Origin: Microbaculum marinum | GTDB taxonomy: Bacteria; Pseudomonadota; Alphaproteobacteria; Rhizobiales; Tepidamorphaceae | Reading direction: 5' to 3' (one strand) | Assembly (NCBI RefSeq): GCF_042646165.1 | Contig: NZ_JBHRTC010000023.1 | Length of the DNA: 64,000 nucleotides | Shown here: one piece after another, positions 1 through 8,815 of the stretch | How the letters are laid out: every line of letters starts with the position of its first letter | Numbering within the stretch: position 1 is the stretch's first letter | The notes under the pieces: generated by a model | The model's input: only the letters and a program-made list of their open reading frames with translations | The model's database searches: none | Told to the model about the DNA's origin: nothing | Program-made: the position numbers and the translations under genes

Positions 1-3000
1 CCGCGACTACCTCAACTATCCGGCAATCGGCTTGAACTGCGGGATCGCCTCGAGCGCGCAGGATGACACCGTCAAGCTCATCACGACCGTCGCCCCGCGC
101 TTCGCGCAGCCCAGGATCGTGGCACGACATATCGATGTCCCCTATCGGTTCGCGACGCTGGCTGATCCCGCGTTCGATGTCGGCATCCTCGCGAACCTCC
201 CGAAGACCTATCGCGTTTGGATCGACGAGCAAGAGTCCTACCTGTCCAGTGTCGTTACTGCCGATCTGGATGAAGCCGACGCAAAACGGGAGGCTGATCG
301 CCTGCGCAATGACCTGGATGCCATGCGCAACGAAGCCCGCTTTATAGAACGCGGAGTGGAATTGCTCATTGCATCCAAGGAGGCAGCAAACAAGCTGACA
401 GCCGCCGGCAAAACCGAGAGGGAGACTCTTGAGCGCCGCCCCGCGCCGTGGCGGGCCTGGGTCATGACGAACGCCGCCTTCGCCAGCCGGGACAGGTACG
501 ATACCGAGCGTGGTTGGCGCCTGTTCCAGATGGCGTTCATCCTTGCACACATACCGGTATTCGCTTCGCGAATTTCGGATTGGCGCGACTACCACGACCC
601 CGCGCTCGATGAAGATTCCGCCAGCCTGCTTTACTTTCCAACGGGTGGCGGCAAGTCGGAAGCTTTCTACGGCGCCCTCCTCTTCGCTATGTTCCTCGAC
701 CGCCTCCGTGGAAAGGACCGCGGCGTTACGGCATTAATTCGCTACCCCCTCAGGCTACTCACGCTGCAGCAGGCACAAAGGCTCCTAAAGCTGCTCGTGC
801 ACGCTGAAATGGTCCGCCGCCACAATCACGCCGGCACTTGGCCTTTCGAAATAGGCTTTTGGGTCGGCAGCCAGAACACGCCGAACAGTTACGCTGCCTT
901 CAGATCCGAGATTCCACTGATTGGTGATTCTGAACACCCGGACGACACCAATCTTGACGGGGAATCCGGAAATGAGGACGCGCGTGCACGCGGTAAGCGC
1001 TACATCGAGGCCGTCGAATCCTACAACAAAGTACCGGAATGCCCGGTCTGCCGAAGCCCAACCGGATTGCGCCGCGATGAGCGCGACGGCCCGAGAGGGA
1101 AACGGGCGGCGATCGTTTGCTTCAACACCGCATGCGAGTGGAACACAGCCCATGGCGGAAGACATCCGCTACCGTTCCTCCTGACCGATGACTCCATCTA
1201 TGCAAGGGCTCCTTCCGTCGTGTTGGGCACGATCGACAAACTGGCGATGCTCGGACAATACACCGGCACGATCAGCAAGGTCCTGGGCATGTTCGGGCTC
1301 GCAAGGTGGGTCGACCAAAGCGGCAATTTCGATACACCGCGACGGGAAGAAGACCTCCGTGGTGGCCCCGCCCAGGATGCATGCCTACCGGTGTTCCCCG
1401 CCTACCGAGCGGGCCAGCGTGTCTTTCACGATCCCTTCCCATCTTTGATAATCCAGGACGAAGCTCACCTCCTGGAAGAAAGTCTTGGTACGTTCAGCGG
1501 TATCTTCGACACGCTGCTGGACCACATATTCGACGAAGTTTCAGAGATGGCGGGCGACGATCTGAACGTTGCTCGGCAATGGACAGGGGATGGCTGGGGT
1601 GCTCCCCGCAAGCCGAAGATCGTTGCGGCGACTGCCACGATCTCGGGACCGGAAAAGCAGCTCGAAACCCTTTACCAGCGTCGCCCGCTCCGTTTTCCCT
1701 ACCCTGGCCCGGATCTCTATCATTCGTTCTTTTCGGAGCCTGCCTCCCCGCCATCTGGCAACGACGACCGGCTCGCGCTGGCACGCGCTCTACCGGTCCA
1801 CCTTGCGCCCGAGGCCACCACGCCTTGGATGCGGTTGTATGTATCGCTCATGACCAACGGGGCTACCCATACGGTCACAACCGTGACCGTTCTCGCAGCC
1901 TTTCACGCGATCATCACCGAGGCGTGGGACGGGCTCCTCGGAGAGGCCACGCGAAACGCAGCCGTCGGGAGGCTCCGCGCCGCCATCTCGGAAGAGGCCG
2001 CCGGCAAGTGGCGGCGAGATGCGATCGACCGCGCGGTGGACGGCAACTGCCTCGATGACATCGTCGCGCTTGTCGATCTCCACCGCATAGCGCTCGCGTA
2101 CGTTACGAACAAGAAGGGCGGCGACCAGATCATCGATGCCCTCGGAGATGCGATAGAGCAACAGCATCGGCCGCTCGGACGTCGCCATATGCCCTTCGAC
2201 AGCCGCCTCATCTCCGGCGGCATCGACATGAAAGATATTCAGACCATTATGGAGGATGCCCAGTTCTCCTTCGCGGGCGCGGAACTGCCGGACATAGCCA
2301 CGACATTGCGCAACATCGTGGCAACTTCTGCGATCAGCCACGGTGTCGATGTCGACCGCTTCAACAGCATGTTCTTCGCGGGCTTGCCGTCCGACATCGC
2401 CGAATACATTCAGGCTTCAAGCCGGGTGGGCCGCACGTATGTCGGCTTTGTTTTGCTCCTACCCACCCCTCAGAACCGGCGTGACCGATATGTCGTCGAA
2501 ACCCACGACGTTTTCCATCGCTTCCTTGAACGGATGATCGCGCCTCCCGCCGTCGAACGTTGGGCGGAGAACGCAATCAAGCGCACACTAGCCTCCCATG
2601 TGCAGGCTTGGGCCATGTTGCGCGAAGCGAAAGAGTTCCTCGCTCTCGGCGATGATCGCAAGGCGTCGGTCCCGCAGATGGATCAGGTCAGCCGCTTCGC
2701 GGCCATGGCTAGGCGCGATCATGTGGCTTTCTGTGAGGAGCTTGGAATTTTCATCCTCCGCTCGATCGGGTTCGCTGGACGCGGCGCGGCCCAATTCGGA
2801 GCACCTCCTTATGGCGAATTCTATCGCGGGCTTATCGAAAAGCAGGTGGATACCTTCGTGCGGGACGTGGCCGCGCGGGCGACGATTGCGCAACTCCGCG
2901 ACTATTGGAATGACATCCCGGCATTCCGACCGCCGATGACGTCACTCCGTGACGTCGACGAAGCTGGGTACATCGTTGCAGCCGGACGCGACCCGCTCGC

Positions 3001-3115
3001 CACCGGCCGATCAACCGACATCGACAGGGCTGAATTGGCCGCAGTGATGCGCGCGATACGAACGCAACGCGGATTTGGCTCTGAACTTGATGCCGATGGA
3101 GGCGTTGATGGCTAG
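1..3115 (+). CDS. drmA: DISARM-like helicase (DrmA-like), 5' end outside window
   Basis: Large superfamily 2 helicase-like protein. The reading frame is open to the left window edge, so the N-terminus is missing; the first in-window start-like codon (TTG at 32) is probably internal. Counting from position 32: Walker A TGGGKSEA near residue 204, a CxxC...CxxxxC zinc ribbon near residues 335-370, DEAH near residue 474, motif III ATATISG near 536, and motifs V/VI (ISHGVDVD, SSRVGR) near 770-797. This helicase followed by a DUF1998 protein and a PLD protein is the DISARM core order drmA-drmB-drmC. The established role is phage defence; whether this locus is active is inference. The methylase expected in DISARM is not in the window and could lie to the left. 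Confidence 0.8.
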   Translation, partial: RDYLNYPAIGLNCGIASSAQDDTVKLITTVAPRFAQPRIVARHIDVPYRFATLADPAFDVGILANLPKTYRVWIDEQESYLSSVVTADLDEADAKREADRLRNDLDAMRNEARFIERGVELLIASKEAANKLTAAGKTERETLERRPAPWRAWVMTNAAFASRDRYDTERGWRLFQMAFILAHIPVFASRISDWRDYHDPALDEDSASLLYFPTGGGKSEAFYGALLFAMFLDRLRGKDRGVTALIRYPLRLLTLQQAQRLLKLLVHAEMVRRHNHAGTWPFEIGFWVGSQNTPNSYAAFRSEIPLIGDSEHPDDTNLDGESGNEDARARGKRYIEAVESYNKVPECPVCRSPTGLRRDERDGPRGKRAAIVCFNTACEWNTAHGGRHPLPFLLTDDSIYARAPSVVLGTIDKLAMLGQYTGTISKVLGMFGLARWVDQSGNFDTPRREEDLRGGPAQDACLPVFPAYRAGQRVFHDPFPSLIIQDEAHLLEESLGTFSGIFDTLLDHIFDEVSEMAGDDLNVARQWTGDGWGAPRKPKIVAATATISGPEKQLETLYQRRPLRFPYPGPDLYHSFFSEPASPPSGNDDRLALARALPVHLAPEATTPWMRLYVSLMTNGATHTVTTVTVLAAFHAIITEAWDGLLGEATRNAAVGRLRAAISEEAAGKWRRDAIDRAVDGNCLDDIVALVDLHRIALAYVTNKKGGDQIIDALGDAIEQQHRPLGRRHMPFDSRLISGGIDMKDIQTIMEDAQFSFAGAELPDIATTLRNIVATSAISHGVDVDRFNSMFFAGLPSDIAEYIQASSRVGRTYVGFVLLLPTPQNRRDRYVVETHDVFHRFLERMIAPPAVERWAENAIKRTLASHVQAWAMLREAKEFLALGDDRKASVPQMDQVSRFAAMARRDHVAFCEELGIFILRSIGFAGRGAAQFGAPPYGEFYRGLIEKQVDTFVRDVAARATIAQLRDYWNDIPAFRPPMTSLRDVDEAGYIVAAGRDPLATGRSTDIDRAELAAVMRAIRTQRGFGSELDADGGVDG

Positions 3116-5339
3116 ACCTCCCGTCCGCGATACGGACTGGCGCAACGCCAGCAATCGGCGCCCGTCGAGATTCGGCGGTAGAAGTCCAGGACCCGATCCG
3201 CTCGAACCACCGACGATGTCGCGCTCACGCGTCCAACTTGCCACCGCGTACGCCCCGGGCGTGCTCCTGACTTGGGAGGGCGGCAAAGGAATCTGCCGCT
3301 CGGTACCACTGGCGAATGACATTTCAAAGTCGCTAGGCCGGACGACCGTAGACCTGATTTACGAGAATATGCGCGATTTCGTGCAGAATTGGCGAGATCG
3401 AATCCGAAAAGCGCTCCCGGACGCTCCTGACGAATTTATCCTCGACGCACCGTTTCGCGATTCTCGTACGGGCCAAGTCAATATAGAACGCCAGACCTTC
3501 CAGATGACTGGCCCAGATAGAGTCGGTTACGTCCCCTATCCTCTCCTATACCGATGCGGTATCTGCGGCTCGACCCGCGAATACGAAAGCATCGAAGACC
3601 AAGCGAGACGGCCGCTTCCAAGAAAATGCAACGGCCATGACGCGCGCTGGACCCAGAGCGATGTGGTCTATGTACACTGGTCCGGAAACTTGAAGCCGCT
3701 CAGTCCCTTCAACTACAACTTCGACGCGGCTACAGGTGAAGTCAGGCAAATCCGCATGTGCACATGCGGATCGCAGAACTTTCGTCTGCGCAATGACGCT
3801 CCGGTATTCTCCGAGTGGCGGTACGTTTGTGAAGGTTGTGGCGAGACGCGCGCCTTGAAGAAAGCCGATCCCGAAGTTCTGGCCAGGCTGCAGGCTGACC
3901 AGAACGCTGGCGGGAGAACGTTCCAGTGGATCGAAGTCAATATGCTCCCGGTCTCGTACCGGGCAAACTCCGCCTTCTATCCTCAGCGCACCAGCTTTAT
4001 CGAGTTCCAGGACAGTGCCGTCGTGGAGCTCATGACGCGAGAGCATACAAGCGAGCTGGTGCGGAAGCTCGCCGACATCCATGCGATACCGTTCAGCGAG
4101 CCAAGCGATGACGAAATTCGGGAGAAAGTTCAGGCGCACGATAGTCACCGTGGCGAATGGGAAGATTACGAAACCTTCCTAAGTATGGCCGCCCGCAGCG
4201 ATCAAGACGGCCGATCTGACAGGGCGCGTAGTCACCGGCAAAATGCCGCGGAACTCCGGGAAACCTGGTTCGCCGGCGGAGTCGTAGAGCGCGGCAAGCT
4301 CGAAAGCCAGGGCGTCGCTCAGGCTGTGATCGCTCGTCAGGACTGGACGCAGCGCTTTGATCCAGTCCGCCTCACAGTCCAGCACGACGCGTTAGTCCGC
4401 GAGCATATTCAGGACGCAATGCTTCATCACGGCGCCGTGGACGTAATGAATCCCGACGTCACCCTATCCGACGTGATCAATGACCCGGGTGCACTTGCGA
4501 AATACCAGGCCGCCAAGGGAAATCTTCTATCGCACCTCGGCCTGGAGCAGCTTGTTCTAATCCGCGGGCTGCCGATCTGCGAGTTCAGCTTTGGCTATAC
4601 GAGGGTTTCGTCTTCGCCCGTATACAAACGTGAGCATCAAGGAATGAGCGTCGAAATGCCGGTCCGGCTTAAGGCGTTTGACCGGCTTCCGATTCCCGGA
4701 CCGAAACATCCCATTTACGTCACCCAGCAACGCAACGAGGCGCTTTACTTCCGCTTAGACGAGATGCGCGTCCGCCGCTGGCTCATGGCGAACCAGGTCA
4801 TTGATGTGCCCGACTACGGCCTCGGACGCGCTTATCTCGAACAGTACGCCGACTTCGGCCCCTTCCTTGAAATGTTCAAGGACCGGGAAGGTAGCGGAAG
4901 CTACCCCAGGACGCTACCGGCCTATATCTACCTGCTACTGCACAGCCTCTCGCATCAAATGATGCATTCGCTGGCTGATACTTCGGGCGTTGACCGGGAC
5001 GGAATCGGCGAGCACATCTTTCCTGCAGATCTGTCGTTCGTGATCTATCGAAAGGGGATGACCCCTGACCTGGGAAACATCTCCGCAATGTGGCGCAATC
5101 ACGCCGACGAATTCCTGCGTCGAGCACTGGATCCGAGATTACTACGCTGCGGGTCAGGAAGCTTATGCGACATCCGCGGCGGCGCATGTCCAGCCTGCAT
5201 AGTGGTGTCCGAAATCAACTGCATCGCGTCAAACCTGTTGCTTTCAAGGGCGACGCTTAAAGGAGGTCGCGGCCCAGAGTGGGAGCCGAGTAGCGCACCC
5301 GATCTGATAGGCTTCTTCGACTCGTCGTTAGGATCATGA
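3108..5339 (+). CDS. drmB: DUF1998 protein, DrmB-like
   Basis: Second gene of the DISARM-like locus, about 743 residues. Several cysteine pairs suggest zinc sites: RCGICGS near residue 149, MCTCGS and VCEGCGE near residues 215-250, and a C-terminal GACPACIV segment. The C-terminal third carries the DUF1998 pattern (HSLSHQMMHSLAD, then SEINCIASNLLLSRA). ATG 3108 is chosen because GGAGG lies 5 nt upstream and the start overlaps the helicase stop by 8 nt; the frame stays open upstream to TTG 3075. In DISARM, DrmB forms a complex with the helicase DrmA. No methylase follows it here. Confidence 0.8.
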   Translation: MARPPVRDTDWRNASNRRPSRFGGRSPGPDPLEPPTMSRSRVQLATAYAPGVLLTWEGGKGICRSVPLANDISKSLGRTTVDLIYENMRDFVQNWRDRIRKALPDAPDEFILDAPFRDSRTGQVNIERQTFQMTGPDRVGYVPYPLLYRCGICGSTREYESIEDQARRPLPRKCNGHDARWTQSDVVYVHWSGNLKPLSPFNYNFDAATGEVRQIRMCTCGSQNFRLRNDAPVFSEWRYVCEGCGETRALKKADPEVLARLQADQNAGGRTFQWIEVNMLPVSYRANSAFYPQRTSFIEFQDSAVVELMTREHTSELVRKLADIHAIPFSEPSDDEIREKVQAHDSHRGEWEDYETFLSMAARSDQDGRSDRARSHRQNAAELRETWFAGGVVERGKLESQGVAQAVIARQDWTQRFDPVRLTVQHDALVREHIQDAMLHHGAVDVMNPDVTLSDVINDPGALAKYQAAKGNLLSHLGLEQLVLIRGLPICEFSFGYTRVSSSPVYKREHQGMSVEMPVRLKAFDRLPIPGPKHPIYVTQQRNEALYFRLDEMRVRRWLMANQVIDVPDYGLGRAYLEQYADFGPFLEMFKDREGSGSYPRTLPAYIYLLLHSLSHQMMHSLADTSGVDRDGIGEHIFPADLSFVIYRKGMTPDLGNISAMWRNHADEFLRRALDPRLLRCGSGSLCDIRGGACPACIVVSEINCIASNLLLSRATLKGGRGPEWEPSSAPDLIGFFDSSLGS

Positions 5340-5884
5340 CGCGAGACATCCTCATCTCGCCTCGGGCGAGCGCGCGCTTGGTCGTTACCATGCCACCGGC
5401 CCCGAGCCGACTGGCGTCCGCGCTCGAGAAAGATATCGCCAGCGACTACGTTACGTTCACGCCGACCACTGACGCGTTCCTACATTTGGCCAGCATTGCG
5501 CGCGAACGCTTCACAGTGATGGTTCCCTATATCGACCGCATTGGCGCGGAATGGGCAGCCGAAATTTTCGAGACGACGGCGGCCAAAGAACGCATCCTAA
5601 TTATTCGTGATGCAGGGCAGCTCGGCATCGGCGGTCCCGCCGCGACTCGGCTTAAAAATGCAGTCACGAGCATCATCGACTACGGCGGTGCAGATCCTGC
5701 CGAGGAAACGTTCCACGCAAAAATTGTGCTGGCGGACGGAGTGGCTGCGTATGTCGGCTCTGCCAATCTGCTTCGCCGCTCGAAGGCGACAAACCTCGAA
5801 TGCGGCATGTTGATCGAAGGAGAAGCGGTTCACGCGGTAAAGGTTCTGGTAGAGGCCGTCACCCGAATGGCTGCCGATGCGTAG
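5336..5884 (+). CDS. drmC: Phospholipase D-like protein, DrmC-like
   Basis: 182 residues with one HxK-type PLD motif (HAKIVLADG near residue 127, followed by GSANLLRRS), as in the nuclease-like PLD proteins of DISARM. Only one catalytic half is present, so activity would need a dimer, as in other single-motif PLD proteins. The ATG overlaps the DUF1998 stop in an ATGA, which implies translational coupling. It has no signal peptide and is presumably cytoplasmic. It is shorter than many DrmC proteins, and the N-terminal 50 residues match nothing I recognise. Confidence 0.75.
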   Translation: MTRDILISPRASARLVVTMPPAPSRLASALEKDIASDYVTFTPTTDAFLHLASIARERFTVMVPYIDRIGAEWAAEIFETTAAKERILIIRDAGQLGIGGPAATRLKNAVTSIIDYGGADPAEETFHAKIVLADGVAAYVGSANLLRRSKATNLECGMLIEGEAVHAVKVLVEAVTRMAADA

Positions 5885-6464
5885 GACAACAACACCGACC
5901 CGTTGCATCGCGCCAGACCGGATATTTCTGGACACCTGCACCTTTCAGGCGCTTTGCGACTGCGGCGGTTTCATTTTCGGCGAGGATGAGCTTCCAGAAA
6001 GGAACGACTACGCACCCGGCGCTTGCCCGCAGGTGCTCAATCGGCCCGACGCTGCAGAGATCCTCGTCAGCCTGAAGAACATCTTTCTGTTCGATGACCG
6101 AGCTCACTTCGACTGGATTGTGTCCCGCCAGTCGCTGGCTGAAATTGATGCCGCGGGGAATCACGCTCGTTCCGTATATGCAAGGGACGTTATCGATCAC
6201 TCGTCCATTTGCTTGACCGAGAATCCGCCGCCGGAAACCGCAGCAGCAACGGCAAAGATCATATCTGGTCCGGCATTCGGCTTCATCAGCGATAAAGACA
6301 GACAGCTTCTTGTCAATGCAGCCGCATGCGGCTGCGATACGTTTCTCACCATTGAAAAGCGCCTTCCTCGAAGCGCTGACGCAGTCCTACGGAAGGTTCC
6401 GCTTCTTATTGCAACGCCTGAGCGGCTCTGGACATTACTTTGCCCCCATTTGAAGGGGCTCTGA
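5877..6464 (+). CDS. PIN-like domain protein coupled to the DISARM-like locus
   Basis: 195 residues. The spacing of acidic residues fits a PIN-type ribonuclease fold: D19 in FLDTCTFQ, E89 in RQSLAEID, and D154 in GCDTFLTIEKR. The start overlaps the PLD gene stop by 8 nt, so it belongs to the same transcript. There is no adjacent small antitoxin gene, unlike VapBC modules. Its place as the last gene of a defence operon suggests an accessory or effector nuclease; this is inference. PIN proteins are not part of the canonical DISARM core known to me. A GCCCC/GGGGC hairpin spans the 3' end (about 6441-6460) but lacks a T-tract. Confidence 0.6.
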   Translation: MRRTTTPTRCIAPDRIFLDTCTFQALCDCGGFIFGEDELPERNDYAPGACPQVLNRPDAAEILVSLKNIFLFDDRAHFDWIVSRQSLAEIDAAGNHARSVYARDVIDHSSICLTENPPPETAAATAKIISGPAFGFISDKDRQLLVNAAACGCDTFLTIEKRLPRSADAVLRKVPLLIATPERLWTLLCPHLKGL

Positions 6465-6780
6465 TTGGTCCGTCACGCGGAGTTCTATCCTGCGCATCGA
6501 CACATGTCTTGGCATCTCGGGGCCGTGTTCAGAGCTCCGCGTTTAGTGCGGAGATTCAGGTATAATTGATCGACTCACGGGCCGATCGGAAATCAAGGAC
6601 AATGATGGTCCTCGGGCGTCCCCTTCGGGCCGGACTGTCGGCGAGGCGGAAGCCTCTGTCGGGTCTCCCCCCTTCCGGGCGTCCATCCCTGACGCGAATA
6701 TCGGCACTTCCGTTGTGCGCTTCCCTGAGCCTCCGGTTCAGTCTGTCGGCTCCGTAGAGTGAGAGTGCGGACCGGTTTGC
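6465..6780. other. Intergenic gap before ardC, no gene seen
   Basis: About 315 nt between the PIN gene and the ardC leader. I see no convincing coding frame, RNA gene or tandem repeat. It probably holds the ardC promoter, and it marks the change from the defence locus to the conjugative-element remnant. Confidence 0.5.
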
Positions 6781-6782
6781 CG

Positions 6783-6829
6783 TGACGGGTTGGAAGCCGA
6801 GGGAGAGGCCTTCGGCGCCCGTCGCGGAG
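6783..6829 (+). promoter_or_regulatory. Structured RNA leader of ardC (copy 1)
   Basis: Outer stem GACGGG (6784-6789) with CCCGTC (6818-6823). The 5' internal-loop strand is TTGGAA. The 8-bp inner stem is 6796-6803 with 6809-6816, closed by the loop AGAGG. GCGGAG follows at once, supplying the ribosome binding site 8 nt before the ardC ATG. The same structure with a compensatory pair change precedes parB at 8760. A post-transcriptional control element is the likely role, either a protein-binding site or a translational switch. Confidence 0.7.
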
Positions 6830-6836
6830 AACCGCG

Positions 6837-7745
6837 ATGTCCAGACACAACAGAAAGGCCGGCGCCAAGCGCGACCGAACCAACCTCTATTCCGAGATCA
6901 CCGACAAGGTCATCGCCGAGCTGGAGGCGGGGCGCGTGCCCTGGGTCCAGCCCTGGGGCACGGCGGCGGCGAAGGCGCCGCTCGCCATGCCGAAGAACGC
7001 CTCGACCGGCCGGACCTATTCCGGGATCAACGTGCTCCTGCTCTGGGGCGCCGTCGTCGGGCGCGGCTTCGGCGGCCAGAGCTGGCTCACCTTCCGACAG
7101 GCGCTGTCGCTCGGCGGCAACGTCCGCAATAGCGAGCGCGGCACCACCGTCGTCTACGCCGATCGGTTCGTGCCGGAGGACGAGAAGAAGCGCGCCGCCG
7201 AGACCGGCGAAGACCCGCAGGCGATCCCGTTCCTGAAGCGCTTCACCGTCTTCAACGTCGAGCAGTGCGAGAACCTGCCCGAAGGTGTCGCCGCATCCGC
7301 GCCGCCCGTGCCCGAGGGCTTGATCGAGCCGCGCGTCGAGGCGCTGATCGAGGCGACCGGCATCGACTTTCGCATCGGCGGCAACCGCGCCTATTACGTG
7401 CCGGCCCACGACTACGTGCAGGTGCCGCCACCGCAGGCCTACTACGAACCGATCAATTGGCACCGGACCGCGCTGCACGAGCTCGGACATGCGACCGGCC
7501 ATCCCTCGCGGCTCGGCCGCGACCTCTCGGGCTCGTTCGGCTCCAGGAAGTACGCCTTCGAGGAGTTGGTCGCCGAGATCAACGCCGCGTTCTGCTGCGC
7601 CTCGCTCGGCATCGTGCCGACGGTCCGGCGTGCCGACTATATCGGCTCATGGCTCGAGGTCCTCCGCGAGGACAACCGCGCCATCGTCCGCGCCGCCAGC
7701 CAGGCGAGCAAGGCCGCCGACTGGCTCCTGGCATTGCTCGACTAG
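6837..7745 (+). CDS. ardC: ArdC-type antirestriction protein
   Basis: 302 residues. The N-terminal half is the ssDNA-binding ArdC_N/DUF1738-type domain (TNLYSEITDKVIAELEAG at the start, then the TGRTYSGIN region). The C-terminal half is a zincin-like metallopeptidase domain with HELGH at residues 215-219 and a likely third ligand in FEELVAE near 241-247. ArdC proteins on plasmids and integrative elements protect incoming DNA from host restriction. The ATG follows the structured leader ending in GCGGAG. The 3' end overlaps the opposite-strand RES gene by 4 nt. Confidence 0.9.
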   Translation: MSRHNRKAGAKRDRTNLYSEITDKVIAELEAGRVPWVQPWGTAAAKAPLAMPKNASTGRTYSGINVLLLWGAVVGRGFGGQSWLTFRQALSLGGNVRNSERGTTVVYADRFVPEDEKKRAAETGEDPQAIPFLKRFTVFNVEQCENLPEGVAASAPPVPEGLIEPRVEALIEATGIDFRIGGNRAYYVPAHDYVQVPPPQAYYEPINWHRTALHELGHATGHPSRLGRDLSGSFGSRKYAFEELVAEINAAFCCASLGIVPTVRRADYIGSWLEVLREDNRAIVRAASQASKAADWLLALLD

Positions 7746-8599
7746 GATTCGTCTTCGCCTGTGGTATCTGCGCGCTCGCTTGGCTTCACGGGCCTGATAT
7801 CGGTGATCACATTGCGGACAAGAACGGGCTTGCCGTCATCCTCAACCTGCACGAAATAAGGATTGGTCGTCTCCGCGTGATCCAGCTTTACGTCGCGGAT
7901 TTCATGCAGCGAACATTTCACTAGCTTTCCCGCGTCGAGATCGAACAGCGCGATGTTGAAATGATCCGTTCCGAAAGCGCTCCTGTAACCCAGTCCATCA
8001 AATCCTTCCGCCCGGAAGATTTCGGCAATGATTTGGGTAGGGGCATATTCAGCCATGTCATCATCGCGTGTCGCCGGCTCTCTGAAAGCGTGCGCAATGT
8101 GGCCCCAAACGACTTCGTGCCGCTCTTCCGCAGTCGGCTCTCCTTCGAAGAAGAAGCGGTTTTGATCCGCATCTCTTGTGCAATCAACAATCTTCAAGGC
8201 CCGTTCTGTCCGGAATATCCCTAGTGATACCAGCGAGCCGATCCACGGCCTGGCCTCTGCCATCGCGGTATGTTCATCGCTGGCCATATAGAGACAGGGA
8301 ATCCCTTTCGGATTGACGCGGCCTTCCCGCGCACGATCTCGGAGCGGATTCATTCGACTGGGGAGGGCGGGACCGGGGAGAGTGTCCCTAATCTCTGGCT
8401 CGAAATCATCATGATGGGCGACTTGTGCGCCATAGAAATGGCGCCCTGCGGGAATTTCGACGGAGCGTTCGTGGCACGTGACAGAAACAACAGCCAGAAA
8501 GTCCTGGGCCTTTTCCGAGCGGACATATCGCCAATCACGAATAACCTCACGGCGAAAGTCCCAGTAGCTACGCCAGGCTTCAAACTCGCTTGCCCCCAA
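7742..8599 (-). CDS. RES-domain protein
   Basis: 285 residues. The central part carries the RES pattern (NPLRDRAREGRVNPKG, then CLYMASDEHTAMAEARP, later a serine/arginine-containing segment near GLGYRSAFG). RES proteins of Xre-RES toxin-antitoxin pairs degrade NAD+. No Xre/MbcA-type antitoxin gene flanks it, so it is a solitary RES gene or a different use of the fold. The start is taken as TTG at 8599 because GGGAGGAG lies a few bases upstream. It is the only - strand gene in the element and separates ardC from parB, so it looks like inserted cargo. Confidence 0.7.
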   Translation of the reverse strand: MGASEFEAWRSYWDFRREVIRDWRYVRSEKAQDFLAVVSVTCHERSVEIPAGRHFYGAQVAHHDDFEPEIRDTLPGPALPSRMNPLRDRAREGRVNPKGIPCLYMASDEHTAMAEARPWIGSLVSLGIFRTERALKIVDCTRDADQNRFFFEGEPTAEERHEVVWGHIAHAFREPATRDDDMAEYAPTQIIAEIFRAEGFDGLGYRSAFGTDHFNIALFDLDAGKLVKCSLHEIRDVKLDHAETTNPYFVQVEDDGKPVLVRNVITDIRPVKPSERADTTGEDES

Positions 8600-8759
8600 A
8601 CTACTCCTCCCCTAGGCCCTTGGTCTCCCAAAATTCGACATCGCCAATCCGTCTGTCTCAGACTACTCCAGAATGGCCCGAAACCAACATGATGTCCTTG
8701 CAGGATCTCGGAAGCCGGAGACCTCACGAAGGAGAGTGAGAGGGCTGCGCCCTTCTCCG

Positions 8760-8806
8760 TGACGGGTTGGAAGTCGAGAGAGAGGCTCTCGGCGCCCGTC
8801 GCGGAG
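8760..8806 (+). promoter_or_regulatory. Structured RNA leader of parB (copy 2)
   Basis: Same architecture as the ardC leader: outer stem GACGGG (8761-8766) with CCCGTC (8795-8800), internal loop strand TTGGAA, 8-bp inner stem (8773-8780 with 8786-8793), loop AGAGG, then GCGGAG before the ATG at 8816. Compared with copy 1, inner-stem pair 7 changes from G-C to A-U, and pairs 2 and 6 change to compatible pairs, so pairing is kept while sequence drifts. It lies directly between the RES gene and parB. Confidence 0.7.
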
Positions 8807-8815
8807 TATCCCATC

